Source: Phycisphaerales bacterium (lineage in GTDB: Bacteria; Planctomycetota; Phycisphaerae; Phycisphaerales; UBA5793). From it: a stretch of 64,000 nt of DNA. Made by a program: the position numbers and the translations under genes. The stretch's first letter is position 1. Each line of letters begins with the position of its first letter. This document shows, piece by piece, positions 24,315 to 35,785 of this stretch. The stretch is taken from the NCBI GenBank assembly GCA_020852515.1, contig JADZAS010000014.1:62001-126000 (forward strand). Reading direction: 5' to 3'. The notes beneath the pieces are model-generated. The model was not told the origin of the DNA. It saw only the letters and a list, made by a program, of their open reading frames with translations, and ran no database searches.

Positions 24315-26257
24315 GGTGTCATCCCCTTCAGGTCGAAACGCAACCCTTGTTTCGTCATCTTTAGGTGGCCGAGGTACCATAGAGTGGCCTGAGAGCCACG
24401 AAAGCCCGCGGGAGCGAGGTTCCAGCATGTTTCGGGATCAGAGGACACTTCATGCACACTCAATCCGTATGGGCTTGCCAAGAGGTGTGCGTCGTTCCCC
24501 GGCCAGCGTCCCCGATCACCGATTCGGAGGACCGCATCCGTATCCGCGATGCGGGCGGTCTTCCGAATGTGTGCTACGACCTCCAGTTTGGATACAGACG
24601 CTGGAACGACGTCAACGGAATGACCTGAGCGCATGACGCGAACAGGGTGCGTTGCGACGCGGTTGGCAATTGCCTCCACGTGCTCGTGAAGTGCCTCAAG
24701 GCTCATGCCGCGAATCAAGTCCAAGGTGATTTGCTTAGGGCGGAGCGTCAACGTGCCTTGTGCCAGCAGGCGATCCGCCCCTAGCGCTCTTGCGACGGGC
24801 ATGAGCTCTTCGCCGACATTCTCCGACCCGTCGGGAACGGCATTAGAGTTAAGACTGAGGATCTGACTCCCATTGTAATAGCCCACGACGACTTGCCGCC
24901 AGTACTTCCGGGGAAGTGCCTCGCGCAGTCGCGTACGGACAGACTTGCCGCGGCCGGTCGCGATGCCGATTGTGATACCGGCTGCAGTCAAATCAGAGAG
25001 AGCCTGCGCAATTGAGCTCGGGAGAGGGCCGAACCGGTGGTCCTCACTGCATAGAGTTCCGTCGTAGTCGAATACAATGGCACCAAAGCGAGCGGCGGAT
25101 AGGTGAGCCAGAGTGGCACCTAAAGCACCGAGCCAAAAGGTCAGACGGTCGTCATCGGTCAGTTGCTCAATCGTTTCCGCGGCCTTTCGTTCAACTGCGC
25201 GAGCCCTCCAAGCAGTTACGCCATTGTTCCTGGAGCGCTCGCGAAATGCATTTGAATGGTAGAGCTTACGACCGAAGGATGGTACGCCGGGCCGCCCAGG
25301 ATCGATTCCGCGGCATCGCCCAGCGGCACTCACCAAGTAGAGCCCGCGCGTCAGCGCAGCAAGATTCGCGAGCCAGCCGCGATGGGGAATACGGACTCGT
25401 TGCGCAGGCACTGACGCAGGCAGGAGCGCGAGGGTTTGAGAGGCGACCGTTTGTTCATCCTGGGATTCCAGAGACAGAACAGCGCTTTCTGCCGCCCGCT
25501 TTGCAAGCCAATGATGTCTTCCGTGAGCAAACTGACGGTAGTCGCAAACCTGAACGTTTCCGAGGGCGGCTTCGGCGAACTTTGATTCAATGTCCACGGC
25601 ACCGGATGCGGTGGCCGGGCCGTGCAGTACGAGCAAGGTACCTCGATGCAGGAGATCGCGTAGCTCGGCATGGGCGGATGTGGAGCGAAGCGACGATTCG
25701 CGTTCGCCCAGCAATTCACGATAGTGCTTGGGAAGATCAGGTCGTCTGCCCGAAGCCGCTGAATACGCGCGAGCGAGCAACACGCAAAACGCGAGAAGCG
25801 AGTTCGTTGCGAGAAAACCATCCTTACCAGCGGGTAAGTCATACGTAATGCAATCCACCATTTTGTACTGAGCGGCCCTTGCAGCAACGCGAGACCTGGC
25901 ATTTCCACAGAGAATCAGGATGCTGTGTGGTTCCTGCTCGGCAAGAAGGCGGACGGCCGCAAGAACATCAGGATTGTTACCGCCAGCGGTGGGCAAGATG
26001 ACGCCGACGCCTGCGCAGAGGGATCGTTGTGCTACCGCCTGAAGGGGCGTCATTGGAAGGGCCGCCTTGCCGGCAAGAATGCCATGCAGGTGCGCCGCGA
26101 AATGCGAAACGCTGAATGACCCACCGGATCCCACGGCCAGTAACGGATGGGGTTGTAGGCGCTCAACAGCGCGCGCAAGATCGTCGACCGCTTGGGTGAG
26201 AGCCCAGGCGTAGGTAGTGGGCAAGGCGTCAATCTCAGTTTCAAAAGGCTTTCCCAA
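24311..26257 (-). CDS. SIS domain - HAD phosphatase fusion
   Basis: A 648-residue two-domain protein. Residues about 20-340 hold a SIS (sugar isomerase) fold with LLAVGSGGSFSVSHFAAHL, VGVILPTAGGNNPDV and a second SIS-like half. Residues about 390-640 are a HAD hydrolase: nucleophile motif FDYDGTL, motif II IATGRGKS, and motif IV RIGDRGRWPGND. It probably binds a phosphosugar and dephosphorylates it or a nucleotide. The start is a TTG at 26257 with GGAG 5 bases upstream; the family begins at this point. First enzyme of the five-gene module, one base after a 29-codon reading frame that bridges it to DUF499. Confidence 0.82.
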   Translation of the reverse strand: MGKPFETEIDALPTTYAWALTQAVDDLARAVERLQPHPLLAVGSGGSFSVSHFAAHLHGILAGKAALPMTPLQAVAQRSLCAGVGVILPTAGGNNPDVLAAVRLLAEQEPHSILILCGNARSRVAARAAQYKMVDCITYDLPAGKDGFLATNSLLAFCVLLARAYSAASGRRPDLPKHYRELLGERESSLRSTSAHAELRDLLHRGTLLVLHGPATASGAVDIESKFAEAALGNVQVCDYRQFAHGRHHWLAKRAAESAVLSLESQDEQTVASQTLALLPASVPAQRVRIPHRGWLANLAALTRGLYLVSAAGRCRGIDPGRPGVPSFGRKLYHSNAFRERSRNNGVTAWRARAVERKAAETIEQLTDDDRLTFWLGALGATLAHLSAARFGAIVFDYDGTLCSEDHRFGPLPSSIAQALSDLTAAGITIGIATGRGKSVRTRLREALPRKYWRQVVVGYYNGSQILSLNSNAVPDGSENVGEELMPVARALGADRLLAQGTLTLRPKQITLDLIRGMSLEALHEHVEAIANRVATHPVRVMRSGHSVDVVPASVSKLEVVAHIRKTARIADTDAVLRIGDRGRWPGNDAHLLASPYGLSVHEVSSDPETCWNLAPAGFRGSQATLWYLGHLKMTKQGLRFDLKGMTP

Positions 26258-26258
26258 T

Positions 26259-26344
26259 TTATCTCCGTGTCGCTAGCAGAAGGCGGTCCTTGAGCGCGAC
26301 GTACCCTGCCTCAAGTCTTTCAAGATGTCCACTCGAAGAAGGAT

Positions 26345-26348
<4 letters not shown>
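26259..26348 (-). CDS. Possible 29-residue coupled microprotein or leader ORF
   Basis: The ATG at 26348 overlaps the DUF499 stop as ATGA. The frame then runs 29 codons (MNPSSSGHLERLEAGYVALK..., ending LLLATRR) to a TAA that stops one base before the TTG start of SIS-HAD. It therefore fills the only sizeable gap in this part of the operon. The middle is amphipathic-helical in character. It may be a real small protein, or simply a device that keeps ribosomes running into the TTG start. No homologue known to me. Confidence 0.4.
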
Positions 26349-29707
<3,359 letters not shown>

Positions 29708-29723
29708 AAGTCAGATCCCATCC

Positions 29724-32540
29724 TCAGAAGAGTTCACGCTGCGATTCAGGTTGCCGCACTCGGGCGGAAAGAGCAAGCTTGGAGAGTTCCGGCCAGGCGA
29801 TCACGAGACTGTTGTAGGCCAGCGCCTCGTCGGCCCATTTCTTGCGCTCGCAGATCGAGTAGAGCCGGTAGGCCAGCTCGCGGGCGGTCTCGCCCATGCC
29901 GCCGAGGCGATTCAGCAGCTTGGCGGCTTCGGACTCGCCCTTGGTCTCCAGCGTCCGAATCAGGTGCTGCACCGTCTCCCAGTGGCGGAGACGGGCGTCG
30001 GTGGCGGGGTCCCAATTATCTGGGAGTTCGTCACGTCGCAGTAATCGCACCTTACCCTTAAGCCCTTTCGTTCGGAGGATTCCGGCCTCTTCGAGTGCGC
30101 TAACAGCCGTGTTCTTCGCCTTGCTCAGGGTCTCAGCGGTCCCGAAAGATTCCTCGTTCATGCCGAACTGCTCGAACCACGCCACCGCCCAACGCGTATC
30201 GGCGTCAAAATCGCCTTCCTGTTCTGTGAGCACTTCGTCAAGGACTTGATTGATGATTCCAAGCGCCGTGCGGACAGTCATTGGTCTGCCATCACTCTCG
30301 ATCACTTTGGCATAGCGCGTGAAAATGGCCATACCCGGACCGATTGCTGCCTGAGCGAGATCCACCGGTGCAATGTTGCCGTGTTGGAGCATTTTGAGAG
30401 CGTTGGGCAGGTTGCCACGTAGGGCCGCTATGACGTCCTTGCGAGTCGCGAGCGGCGCGTCAGCGTGGCGAGGTCGGCAGGCGAGAACGATGTACGATGC
30501 GAGAGCATTCGTTCCCATCGCGACCATACGCCACTGCTGAGACGCTCGGACCGGCCAAGTCCCGGTGATCTGAAACCCGCTCGAGTTCAGCGCCTCAAGC
30601 AGCGTCTCCCAGCCCGTAGTAAGATCGATGCTTGAAGCATGGTCGTCTGTTGCTCCGCTGCTCTCGTCTTCCTGTTTGAATGCATAGTAGACGGTGAGCG
30701 GGAAGCGTGGGTCCATTTTCTCGCGCAGCGCTGTGAACGTACTCCGGAATCCGCTCTCGAAGTGTTGCTTTGCCTTCTCCTTGTCCCCATCAAATCGCTC
30801 TGGAGATGCCGTTAGCTCCTGGGCTTTGGGTACGAGGACTGTGCTGCACAGATCAGAATGAACAGTGCCAATCGATCGTCGAAGCCACACGTAGAAGAAA
30901 TCAGACAGACCAGCGTAACTGATGTTGTCGTAGTAAGGAGGATCAGTGCTGACCAGGATTTTGGAGAGCCCATTCGCGCCGCTGGCGGCGTCTATCTGTC
31001 TTGCGTGACCCGTGCGCTGCGAGCCAGCGGTTAGGACCTGAATACAGCCAGCCACGTACTGACTGCAAGTGTGCCATGCCCCAACGGACTTTCCGAGGAT
31101 GTTGGCCTCGGCAAAGTCCCAGACCATGGGAATGGCCTGCCGGGAGAATAGGTTCATGACCTTCTCGTTCGTGGGACTCCAGCGACAAAGCGAGTTATTG
31201 AAGTCGCAGCAGCGGTCCAGAGCCAACCCCAGGAACGTCGTAACGGTATTCGCATAACTCTTCGCATTGTCAGGCGCCATGCCAACGGCTTCGGCGTCGC
31301 GAATGATGTCGATGGCAACGTGTCCGACGCAGTCGGCGAGAACCGTGATTGCCACGAGCTGTCGAGACGTAAACAGTTGGTTGAAGCGAGTCACACCGTA
31401 GCCGATGCACCAGATGTTTCGCGGATCATGTGCCAGTTCGTCTTGCGGAACATTCGACGGTGCGGGTACGGAAGCGGCATTTACGTGGACTGTATTGATC
31501 GGTACATAGGCACGACCAGCCCGCGAGTCTGCCACAACCGCAAGGAGGGATTCCTTCAGACGGCCCGCCTTCGACTCCTCTTTGATGTGCTTGTCGCCAA
31601 TGGGCTCGCCACTCAGCAAGCATCGGAACTTAGCACCGCGTCCAACTTTGGTGCCTGCGGCGACAGCCGCTCGATTTTCGGGAGGCCCGGTGCGAACATC
31701 AAATCGCCACGTGCCTTGCCCACGGTCAATGACAGGCGAGAGCCACGCAAGCGTTCCCTTCTTACTAGAAAGCCAATATGTGCTGATGAGCGGGACATGC
31801 TTGCCTTGAACAGCGGGATCGGGGCTGGCAACGGTACGCGCCCATATCCATGCGATTACATCTGCTTCGGCGCCGCCGTTCTCCTTGGGTAGGCGCACCT
31901 TCGGGTAAAGATGGCCGATCTTCTCATGGGCGCGGTCACTAATTAGCGCCGCGTAATACCGCACGTCGGCCGCCAATCCATGTGTACCACGCCAGGCATC
32001 TGCACCGCCAATGGTCTCTCGGTCCTCTGGGTTGACTGGGGGATGATTCGTCCAGCGGGGGGCCAGCTCAAGGTTGCACTTATTGAGCAGCACAGCGACT
32101 GGATTCAGGTCGGCGGCGTGCGCCTCTAATCCCAGACGGTTGGCCTCAAGCGGTATCGAGCCCCCACCGGCGAACGGGTCATAGACGGCGGGCAGCCTTC
32201 CGTCGCAGTGCTTCAACATCTCGGCGTGGGCCGCCTCGTAAATCTCCGGCCGATCATGCAGCCGCTTCTCCATCATGCTGCGGAGGATGTCGAAGAGACG
32301 CTCGCGTTCGGCGTTCTGCGCGTCCTCGGTCGGAAAGCGGTCCGGATGCTCGGACGGATCGTCCACCACGGAAGCAAAGAGCACTGCTCTGGCCGTAGGC
32401 AACGGAAGCCGCGCCCACCAGTGGTGGATGCCCTTCGGGTGCGGGCCGATGCCGGGCATCTTGTCGTAGGCCGACGCGTCGTTGATCTCCGGCAACGGCA
32501 GGGCCACTTCGATCAGCTTCTTGCGGTAGGATGCGGTCAC
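29724..32540 (-). CDS. DUF1156 DNA methyltransferase (anti-phage-associated)
   Basis: A 938-residue protein from the GTG at 32540, which forms GTGA with the stop of the membrane-protein gene. The frame continues upstream, but that part is the shadow of the neighbour, and the family begins TASYRKKLIEVALPL. Motifs: HHWWARLPLPTARAVLFAS, the AdoMet motif I VYDPFAGGGSIPLEANRLG, and the catalytic motif IV TDPPYYDNISYAGLSDFFY. DPPY places it among amino-methylases (N6-adenine or N4-cytosine). It probably marks host DNA so that the helicase/ATPase partners attack only unmodified phage DNA. The middle third is less GC-rich than both ends (31/60 at 30661-30720 against 39/60 at 29821-29880). Confidence 0.9.
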   Translation of the reverse strand: MTASYRKKLIEVALPLPEINDASAYDKMPGIGPHPKGIHHWWARLPLPTARAVLFASVVDDPSEHPDRFPTEDAQNAERERLFDILRSMMEKRLHDRPEIYEAAHAEMLKHCDGRLPAVYDPFAGGGSIPLEANRLGLEAHAADLNPVAVLLNKCNLELAPRWTNHPPVNPEDRETIGGADAWRGTHGLAADVRYYAALISDRAHEKIGHLYPKVRLPKENGGAEADVIAWIWARTVASPDPAVQGKHVPLISTYWLSSKKGTLAWLSPVIDRGQGTWRFDVRTGPPENRAAVAAGTKVGRGAKFRCLLSGEPIGDKHIKEESKAGRLKESLLAVVADSRAGRAYVPINTVHVNAASVPAPSNVPQDELAHDPRNIWCIGYGVTRFNQLFTSRQLVAITVLADCVGHVAIDIIRDAEAVGMAPDNAKSYANTVTTFLGLALDRCCDFNNSLCRWSPTNEKVMNLFSRQAIPMVWDFAEANILGKSVGAWHTCSQYVAGCIQVLTAGSQRTGHARQIDAASGANGLSKILVSTDPPYYDNISYAGLSDFFYVWLRRSIGTVHSDLCSTVLVPKAQELTASPERFDGDKEKAKQHFESGFRSTFTALREKMDPRFPLTVYYAFKQEDESSGATDDHASSIDLTTGWETLLEALNSSGFQITGTWPVRASQQWRMVAMGTNALASYIVLACRPRHADAPLATRKDVIAALRGNLPNALKMLQHGNIAPVDLAQAAIGPGMAIFTRYAKVIESDGRPMTVRTALGIINQVLDEVLTEQEGDFDADTRWAVAWFEQFGMNEESFGTAETLSKAKNTAVSALEEAGILRTKGLKGKVRLLRRDELPDNWDPATDARLRHWETVQHLIRTLETKGESEAAKLLNRLGGMGETARELAYRLYSICERKKWADEALAYNSLVIAWPELSKLALSARVRQPESQRELF

Positions 32541-33040
32541 GACTTCGGCTCCTCCGTCGGCGCGGTCGCGACAAGGTGCGTGACCTGCTCCAGTACCCAA
32601 ACGCAGCGCGACAATCGCGCGATGACCAGCAGGATGCCGAGCACGCATCCGTACATGGCCCAAGCTGCCGGTGAGTTCTCCCGGTCGGCAATGAGGGCGA
32701 CAAGCGCCGCTACCGCGGCGATGGCAAGCGCCCGGATCGTGGCCGTGAATACCCGCCAAAGCGTAGGGTAGTGTTTGCTCTTGCGGACAATGTCCAGTCG
32801 CTCGTGACCCGACAGGCCGAGCACGATGGACTCGGCCGTAATGGCGAAGCCGAGCAGAGAGCCGAAGATCGCGGCGAGCGTGCCGTAAATGGCGCTGCGG
32901 CGATCCTCCAAGATGTCGGCCACGTGAGCGTACCCGTTGTAGTATTCGGCCCATACCACGAACGCCACAAAGAACGCAAGCAATGCGACGAGCTCGCATC
33001 CCAAGAAGCAACGCCCCCAATATCCGGCGAATCGCTTCAT
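32537..33040 (-). CDS. Four-helix membrane protein in defence operon
   Basis: A 167-residue protein with four hydrophobic segments: about 13-30 (FLGCELVALLAFFVAFVV), 50-75 (IYGTLAAIFGSLLGFAITAESIVLG in two parts), 98-117 and 125-145. A conserved-looking cytoplasmic loop SGHERLDIVRKSKHYPTLW separates the two hairpins. There is no signal peptide. Start and stop overlap both neighbours by 4 bases. Membrane partners in anti-phage operons often act as pore-forming effectors; that role is only a guess here. Family not recognised. Confidence 0.7.
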   Translation of the reverse strand: MKRFAGYWGRCFLGCELVALLAFFVAFVVWAEYYNGYAHVADILEDRRSAIYGTLAAIFGSLLGFAITAESIVLGLSGHERLDIVRKSKHYPTLWRVFTATIRALAIAAVAALVALIADRENSPAAWAMYGCVLGILLVIARLSRCVWVLEQVTHLVATAPTEEPKS

Positions 33041-33975
33041 TGGGCGACTCCCGCGGCGCGCTGGAGTTCATCGCGCAACTCATGGTGAGCGTTGGCGATG
33101 GCTTCATATGCCGAGTCAGCATCGAGGGCCTTCGAGCGACCGCCCTGGCTCACGATGCGCTTGACGGAGACCAGCTTGTCGCTGAGCAAGTCAACCTCGA
33201 CGACTCGCTCGGTGTGCGTATCGACGCCGGCGACCACGAATCGCTCCGCTTCCTCGCGGAGGTCGGCGCGTCCGAGCAGATTGCGAGCGACGGTTCTGAG
33301 GTTCTGTCGCAAGCGTGATGCCCGTTGCCGATTGGTCCGTAGGACGACCTGAACGAGGTCAGCTTCTCCTGCGTCAGCAGCGGCCTGAAACGCGGCGCCG
33401 AGGCTGGCGTCGGCGTGGGCAATCGTGTCGGCGTAGGAGCGGCGGACCTTCAGGTCGAAGAGTCGCAATCCGCCCAGTCGATTGAGTTCGGCGAGAACGT
33501 CCTGGCGCAGGAGCGGCTCGATCGCGATGTCGGGCGGGATGCCCGGAACCCGTGCAGCCAGATAGGGACCGAGCCGCGTCGGGCGCGGGCCGTAGAAGTT
33601 GAACACGGCGCCGAGGATGTTTCGGGGGAAGAATGCAAGATGCGTCACCTCGGCCAGCCCGGAGTTTGGCGCGAGAGCCAGGTCGCTGAGGTTCCCGGCG
33701 TCCTCGACCTGTGGGAACCCGCCGCGACGGATCGTTCCGAGGCGCATGCACGGCTGCTGCCGACCGTTATCGATCCACGCGCAGAGCGACGTGTTGTCCG
33801 GGCCGGCGACGTATCGGCCGGCGGGTGTGTACGGAAGGCCGTCGATGTGCTGCAGAGCGCCGGCGGCGTCGAAGCGGACAGGCCTTCCCGCATTGTCTTG
33901 GCCGAGATTGACGCGATAGAAAAAGACGCGTCGCTCGACAGTTGTAGGCGCGGGTTGCTGGCGGCGGCGGGCCAT
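33037..33975 (-). CDS. Unknown cytosolic protein paired with the 4-TM protein
   Basis: A 312-residue protein. The ATG at 33975 is preferred over the TTG at 33978; GGGAGG lies 9 bases upstream. The N-terminus RRVFFYRVNLG is followed by an aromatic/Gly strand region (GLPYTPAGRYV, CAWIDNGRQQPCMRLGTIRR). The middle has FFPRNILGAVFNFYGPRPTRLG and the C-terminal half is helical. I do not know the family. Its coupling by a 4-base overlap to a small membrane protein suggests a sensor plus membrane-effector pair inserted between the AlbA-type gene and the methylase. Confidence 0.7.
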   Translation of the reverse strand: MARRRQQPAPTTVERRVFFYRVNLGQDNAGRPVRFDAAGALQHIDGLPYTPAGRYVAGPDNTSLCAWIDNGRQQPCMRLGTIRRGGFPQVEDAGNLSDLALAPNSGLAEVTHLAFFPRNILGAVFNFYGPRPTRLGPYLAARVPGIPPDIAIEPLLRQDVLAELNRLGGLRLFDLKVRRSYADTIAHADASLGAAFQAAADAGEADLVQVVLRTNRQRASRLRQNLRTVARNLLGRADLREEAERFVVAGVDTHTERVVEVDLLSDKLVSVKRIVSQGGRSKALDADSAYEAIANAHHELRDELQRAAGVAQ

Positions 33976-34144
33976 CAAGAAGCCTCCCGGTTGTACGGCG
34001 TGCGCGGGCCGGATTGCGTGGGATTTGGGTCAGATTGGGGGCTTTGGCCCGACTCCTCCACGCAATCGGAGGGGCCGCAAACGCCTGAAAAACACGCATT
34101 TTCGAGGCCGAGGATCGCGATGGATTGCGGGGGAATTGCGTGGA
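33976..34144. promoter_or_regulatory. Intra-operon spacer with three copies of ATTGCGTGG
   Basis: The only long gap inside the first half of the defence operon. ATTGCGTGG occurs at 34013-34021 (+) and 34135-34143 (+), and as its complement CCACGCAAT at 34058-34066. Two copies form an inverted pair 36 bases apart. A clustered 9-mer in a gap between otherwise overlapping genes suggests a protein-binding site and perhaps an internal promoter for the downstream genes. No hexamers could be assigned with confidence. Confidence 0.4.
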
Positions 34145-35785
34145 TCATCGTCTCCCTCCCGCAATCGGCGACTCGCCGCCCGGATACCAGCGGGCCGACC
34201 TGGTGGCCCCTACGGGGTGCGTCTTGCCCTCCCGGCGCAGCTCCTTCAGTAGGTCCTGAACCTGATTGCGCGTCAGGTCGGGAACGACGGCCATCAACTC
34301 GCTGAGCGAACAGCCGCTTTTCCGATTCGAGGTGATGTGACGCAGGAGCCGAGCCTTGCTCTGTTCGCGGATTGACACCCGATTGCGGGCGGCAACTGCG
34401 GACTCGCTTTCGGGCTGATACAGCTCCCGCGCGAGGATCGGCTTACCGCGGCCGATTCGGTCGAGGAGGCCCTTCTCGACCAGGGCCGGCACGTGCTTTT
34501 GCAGATCAGCCGAGAGGCGTTTGCCCTCCGCGACCGCCGACAGTACGAGGAAGTCGTGCGGATCGAGCGTATCAAGCGTCTCCTCGCCGATGCGCTCCAG
34601 GTACTTCAAGAATTTCTCGTCGCGAATCTCGCCGTCGAGGGTGAGCCAGACCTGATTGTCGTCGGAGCGAGAGTAGTCCGGCAGTCGCTTGCCGTGACGG
34701 ACGCACTCCTCGACGATCCGGTCGGCGCCCTGGCCGGAGCGCTCAACCAGGCCGCAACGGGCGAAGGTCTCAGCAATGCGGCGATTGCGGGGCAACTGCT
34801 GGTCGAGGATATTGTCGGGCGTAATGCCGGGTGGAAACCCGCCGGGGCTGACGATCTCGATGTGACGCGGATACTGACGCACGAAGACCGACCCGGCGTG
34901 GCGGTAGTCACGGTGGCTGACGGCATTCAGCAACGCCTCTCGCACCGCGACCTCGCTGAAGGTCGGCACGGGGTGCATGACGAGGCGCTCCTGGAAGTGC
35001 TGCATGTCATTTCGCAGGTTCACCAGCTGCCACACCCGGTCATAAAAGTGGAAGAACCCGTGGCGGAACTCCTCGCGTTGATTCGCCGGACCGGGGCGGG
35101 CGTTCGCCCGGTACTCGAAAATGACCTCGGCCTGCGCGAGAAAGCGGCCGAGCGCTGCGCGCGTCCCGAGCAGGATGAGCGCCGCGTAAGTGATGCCGGC
35201 GGGCAGAATGAGTTCGGCATCCTGCAACAGTGCTTCGACGGGTCGCTTGGCGAGCCCCTTTGAGCCGGAATGCCTGCCCCAGCGGGTTCGGAAGGCCGTT
35301 ATCGCGGCAGGGTCGAGGTCCGCGAGCGTCGCTTCGCGACAGACCTCGGCGGAGAAATCCAGTCCGGCCTCGTCGAAGATGCGCCGGAGCATGTCGGGCG
35401 TCATCGGGGCGAGGTCTTCGCCGGCGCGCATCCAGTACGCACCTTCGACGGCAATCGGTACTCCGATTGGTCGCGACGGCGCGGTAAAGACGACGACGCG
35501 ACCGTCGGCGTGGGCGAGCTCCTGGGCGTCGATGCGAAGCCTGAGCCGTTCGATCAGTCCGGCCTTGGTCCGCTCCAGATCGTTGAAGACGTTGCTGCCG
35601 ACAACCCTGCGGGGGCGTTTGTCCGTCACGCCGAGCACGATGGAGCCGCCGCCCTCATTGGCGAGCGCGGCGCAATACTTGACGAGCTTGTCGAAGTGGA
35701 AGTTGTTCTTGGCCTCCTTGAACTCAAGGTGCTCGTCTTCGCGGCTGGTGAGCCAGTGTTGTAGTTGCTGGAGAGTGACGCTCAT
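34145..35785 (-). CDS. AlbA_2/Schlafen-type ATP-binding protein with C-terminal wHTH
   Basis: A 546-residue protein. The N-terminal AlbA_2 (Schlafen-like) domain reads EDEHLEFKEAKNNFHFDKLVKYCAALANEGGGSIVLGVTD. The middle contains HATPase-c4-like elements (REALLNAVSHRDYRHAGSVF, RNRRIAETFARCGLVERSGQGADRI). The last 70 residues are a winged helix (SLSELMAVVPDLTRNQVQDLLKEL). Such proteins are often named RecG-like or divergent AAA-4; some relatives act in phage defence or tRNA cleavage. The start overlaps the helicase stop as ATGA. Confidence 0.85.
   Translation of the reverse strand: MSVTLQQLQHWLTSREDEHLEFKEAKNNFHFDKLVKYCAALANEGGGSIVLGVTDKRPRRVVGSNVFNDLERTKAGLIERLRLRIDAQELAHADGRVVVFTAPSRPIGVPIAVEGAYWMRAGEDLAPMTPDMLRRIFDEAGLDFSAEVCREATLADLDPAAITAFRTRWGRHSGSKGLAKRPVEALLQDAELILPAGITYAALILLGTRAALGRFLAQAEVIFEYRANARPGPANQREEFRHGFFHFYDRVWQLVNLRNDMQHFQERLVMHPVPTFSEVAVREALLNAVSHRDYRHAGSVFVRQYPRHIEIVSPGGFPPGITPDNILDQQLPRNRRIAETFARCGLVERSGQGADRIVEECVRHGKRLPDYSRSDDNQVWLTLDGEIRDEKFLKYLERIGEETLDTLDPHDFLVLSAVAEGKRLSADLQKHVPALVEKGLLDRIGRGKPILARELYQPESESAVAARNRVSIREQSKARLLRHITSNRKSGCSLSELMAVVPDLTRNQVQDLLKELRREGKTHPVGATRSARWYPGGESPIAGGRR

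Noticed and set aside
24315-24428. N-terminal extension of the PRTase-like frame
   Set aside because: Would overlap the HAD domain of the neighbouring gene by over 100 bases; the GTG at 24314 with GTGA coupling is preferred.
32541-33122. N-terminal extension of the DUF1156 methylase frame
   Set aside because: It lies over the 4-TM protein gene in another frame and lacks family likeness; the GTGA junction at 32540 gives a better start.
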